This document shows, piece after piece, positions 6,805 through 8,216 of a DNA stretch of 8,216 nt (position 1 is the stretch's first letter; each line of letters opens with the position of its first letter). The notes under the pieces were generated by a model that was given only the letters and a program-made list of their open reading frames with translations, searched no databases and was not told where the DNA came from. Both the position numbers and the translations under genes were made by a program. This DNA comes from Sulfitobacter sp. Lineage in GTDB: Bacteria; Pseudomonadota; Alphaproteobacteria; Rhodobacterales; Rhodobacteraceae. The stretch is from contig JAGXHC010000034.1 of the NCBI GenBank assembly GCA_024636405.1, forward strand, positions 1 to 8,216, read 5' to 3'.

Positions 6805-6831
6805 TTGGCATTGCGGCCGTTCTGGTATAGC
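6805..6831 (+). promoter_or_regulatory. Candidate promoter of the OmpA-kinase pair
   Basis: TTGGCA (6805-6810) and TATAGC (6826-6831) are separated by 15 bases, shorter than ideal, and lie 26 bases ahead of the OmpA-domain start codon. The -10 element is the better half. This is a weak call based on position and partial consensus. Confidence 0.25.
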
Positions 6832-6857
6832 CTTTACCTAGGGTAATCCCGATTTTT

Positions 6858-7466
6858 ATGAAAGCATTTGCAATGATTGAGCACATCAAGGTGGCTGCGG
6901 CCACGGTTCTTCTAGGGATGGGGGTTGCCGCAGCGCCGGTCCTGAACAGCGCGGCACACGCACAGACCGCGGCAGAGCAATCCGTCGGAGAGATGACTGA
7001 AAACTTCAAGAAGCAGAAAACCCGTGGGCTGAGCATCGCGACACCAAATGTCAGCGCCACCACCGATACCGGCGCCACCACCGCCGCTGCGACACCCACA
7101 GTGGACGAGATCGCGACCGCCGTACCAAAGGAAGAACAGGTCAACGTCAATGTGTCCTTCGATTTCGATTCTGCGGCCCTGCGCGCAGACCAAAAGCCGA
7201 AACTGGTGGCACTGTGTTCCGCGCTAAAGGCCGCGGACGTTCAGAAAATCCGCATTCTGGGACACACCGATGCTTCCGGCTCTGCCGCCTATAACGAGCG
7301 TCTTTCAAAGCTGCGTGCAGAGGAAGTGAAGCGGTTTCTGTCCACTGACTGCGACTATCCCGAAGACCGCATGGAAGCGCAGGGCGTGGGCGAACGGTTT
7401 CCCTTTGATCCCGCCGATCCCAAGGCAGACGTGAACCGGCGTGTCGAATTTCAGGCCCTCAGCTAG
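6858..7466 (+). CDS. Exported OmpA-family peptidoglycan-binding protein
   Basis: The product has 202 residues. A long signal peptide (1-35, cleavage after AHA) directs it to the periplasm. A low-complexity Ala/Thr-rich linker (~60-90) leads to a C-terminal OmpA/MotB domain (~95-201): VNVSFDFDSAALR (97-109) is the first strand, GHTDASGSAAYNERLSKLRA (135-154) contains Asp138, and NRRVEF (193-198) contains Arg195. This Asp/Arg pair is the one that holds diaminopimelate of peptidoglycan in the family. No beta-barrel is present, so it is a soluble wall-binding protein rather than a porin. There is no lipobox. The ATG at 6858 lacks a good Shine-Dalgarno (AGGG is 14 bases away), and ATG 6873 is an alternative. 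The kinase gene follows after 34 bp, suggesting co-transcription. Confidence 0.9.
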   Translation: MKAFAMIEHIKVAAATVLLGMGVAAAPVLNSAAHAQTAAEQSVGEMTENFKKQKTRGLSIATPNVSATTDTGATTAAATPTVDEIATAVPKEEQVNVNVSFDFDSAALRADQKPKLVALCSALKAADVQKIRILGHTDASGSAAYNERLSKLRAEEVKRFLSTDCDYPEDRMEAQGVGERFPFDPADPKADVNRRVEFQALS

Positions 7467-7479
7467 ACGTGGGCGCGAT

Positions 7480-7493
7480 GCCTGATCGCAGGC
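7480..7493 (+). promoter_or_regulatory. Small hairpin covering the kinase ribosome-binding site
   Basis: GCCTG-ATCG-CAGGC forms a five-pair stem with a four-base loop, ending seven bases before the kinase ATG. The only Shine-Dalgarno-like AGG (7490-7492, eight bases from the ATG) is inside the stem. An eight-codon frame from ATG 7478 also ends with a TGA overlapping the kinase ATG as ATGA. Either feature could limit or couple kinase translation. Both are small enough to be chance. Confidence 0.3.
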
Positions 7494-7500
7494 CCGGCAC

Positions 7501-8216
7501 ATGAGCGCGGAAAAGCAGCACGGCATCTTCAAGGTCGGCGATGTCCTGAACAATACCTACAGGATCGAAGAGGTGCTGGGGCGCGGCGGCACATCCGAGG
7601 TGTACCGCGCACGCAGCGAGATTTCGGGCCGGGTGATGGCCGTCAAGGCGTTGCGGCTGGAATATTCGCGCAACGAGGATTTTCTGGCGTTGATGACGCG
7701 CGAAGAAGACATGCGCGAAATCCGTCATGACGCCATCGTGCGGTACTACGATAACCAGCGCACCGATGACGGTCTGATCTATCTGGTGATGGACTATGTC
7801 AAGGGGCCCGGCCTTGACGCCAAGATCAAGGAAGGCGGCATGTCGGCAGACGATCTGATGATCGTCGCGCGCCGGGTGGCCGAAGGTCTGGCCGCGGCAC
7901 ACGCAAAGAACATCGTGCACCGCGATCTGTCCCCGGACAACATCATCCTGCGGCACGGCAATCCGGCGGATGCCGTGATCATCGATTTCGGCATTGCCAA
8001 GGATACCAATCCAGGTGCCGAAACCATCGTGGGCAACGAATTTGCCGGAAAATACGCCTATGCGGCGCCCGAACAACTAAGCGGACAAACCGACGCGCGC
8101 GCGGATATCTATGCGCTGGGGGCGTTGCTGTTGGCGACGTTCAAAGGCAAGGCGCCCGACATCGGATCAAACCCGATGGAGGTGATCCAACGCAAGTCAG
8201 AGCCGCTGGACACCGA
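7501..8216 (+). CDS. Ser/Thr protein kinase, N-terminal part (runs off window)
   Basis: This is a eukaryotic-type (Hanks) protein kinase; 238 complete codons are visible and the frame is open at the window edge. Motifs appear in canonical order: glycine loop GRGGTSEVY (27-35), ATP-binding Lys49 in VMAVKAL, helix-C Glu near 69, catalytic loop HRDLSPDN (140-147) with Asp142, metal-binding DFG (162-164), APE (189-191) and DIYALG (202-207). The usual Lys after HRDL is Ser here, a variant seen in some kinase subfamilies. All residues needed for catalysis are otherwise present, so it is probably active and cytoplasmic. Any C-terminal membrane segment, sensor or effector domain lies beyond 8216. ATG 7501 is the only plausible start because the same frame has a stop at 7483. 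It follows the OmpA-domain gene by 34 bp. Confidence 0.93.
   Translation, partial: MSAEKQHGIFKVGDVLNNTYRIEEVLGRGGTSEVYRARSEISGRVMAVKALRLEYSRNEDFLALMTREEDMREIRHDAIVRYYDNQRTDDGLIYLVMDYVKGPGLDAKIKEGGMSADDLMIVARRVAEGLAAAHAKNIVHRDLSPDNIILRHGNPADAVIIDFGIAKDTNPGAETIVGNEFAGKYAYAAPEQLSGQTDARADIYALGALLLATFKGKAPDIGSNPMEVIQRKSEPLDT

Overview
The window looks like a GC-rich alphaproteobacterial chromosome, most likely from the Rhodobacterales (Roseobacter) group. This rests on the closeness of the choline transporter to the Sinorhizobium-type ChoXWV system, on general base composition and on gene style. No rRNA or other phylogenetic marker is present, so the taxonomic call is an inference.

Left edge (1-118): the first ~69 bases lead into a 3' half of a tRNA-Thr(UGU) gene (70-118, ending in CCA) whose acceptor 5' strand and D-arm are missing. 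This is the footprint left when an integrative element inserts into the 3' end of a tRNA gene. The element would lie to the left, outside the window, and the original chromosome would start at about 119.

Choline uptake operon (203-3140, minus strand): choX (periplasmic binding protein), choW (permease) and choV (ATPase), transcribed in that order. The six choline-binding residues known from S. meliloti ChoX are all present with a constant numbering offset. A 13-bp perfect hairpin and a decaying 17-bp tandem repeat fill the choX-choW gap, whereas choW and choV overlap by ATGA. An imperfect inverted repeat and a weak promoter candidate lie upstream of choX.

Middle (3353-4222, plus strand): a cysteine-rich protein with a CxxCxxxCC metal-chelating signature (YkgJ-like) plus a separate N-terminal Cys/His cluster. 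It is divergent from choX and convergent with the next operon.

Envelope/signalling cluster (4254-8216): two divergent gene pairs share a 171-bp promoter region. On the minus strand are a membrane-anchored coiled-coil M15 zinc peptidase and an exported caspase-like protein with Sel1-type repeats and a peptidoglycan-binding-like C-terminus. On the plus strand are an exported OmpA-domain protein and a Ser/Thr protein kinase that runs off the right edge. Three of the four products carry domains that bind or cleave peptidoglycan, and the fourth is a eukaryotic-type kinase. The group may work as a cell-wall sensing or remodelling module, or be the edge of a larger system such as a kinase-regulated secretion locus. 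That joint role is inferred from gene order only.
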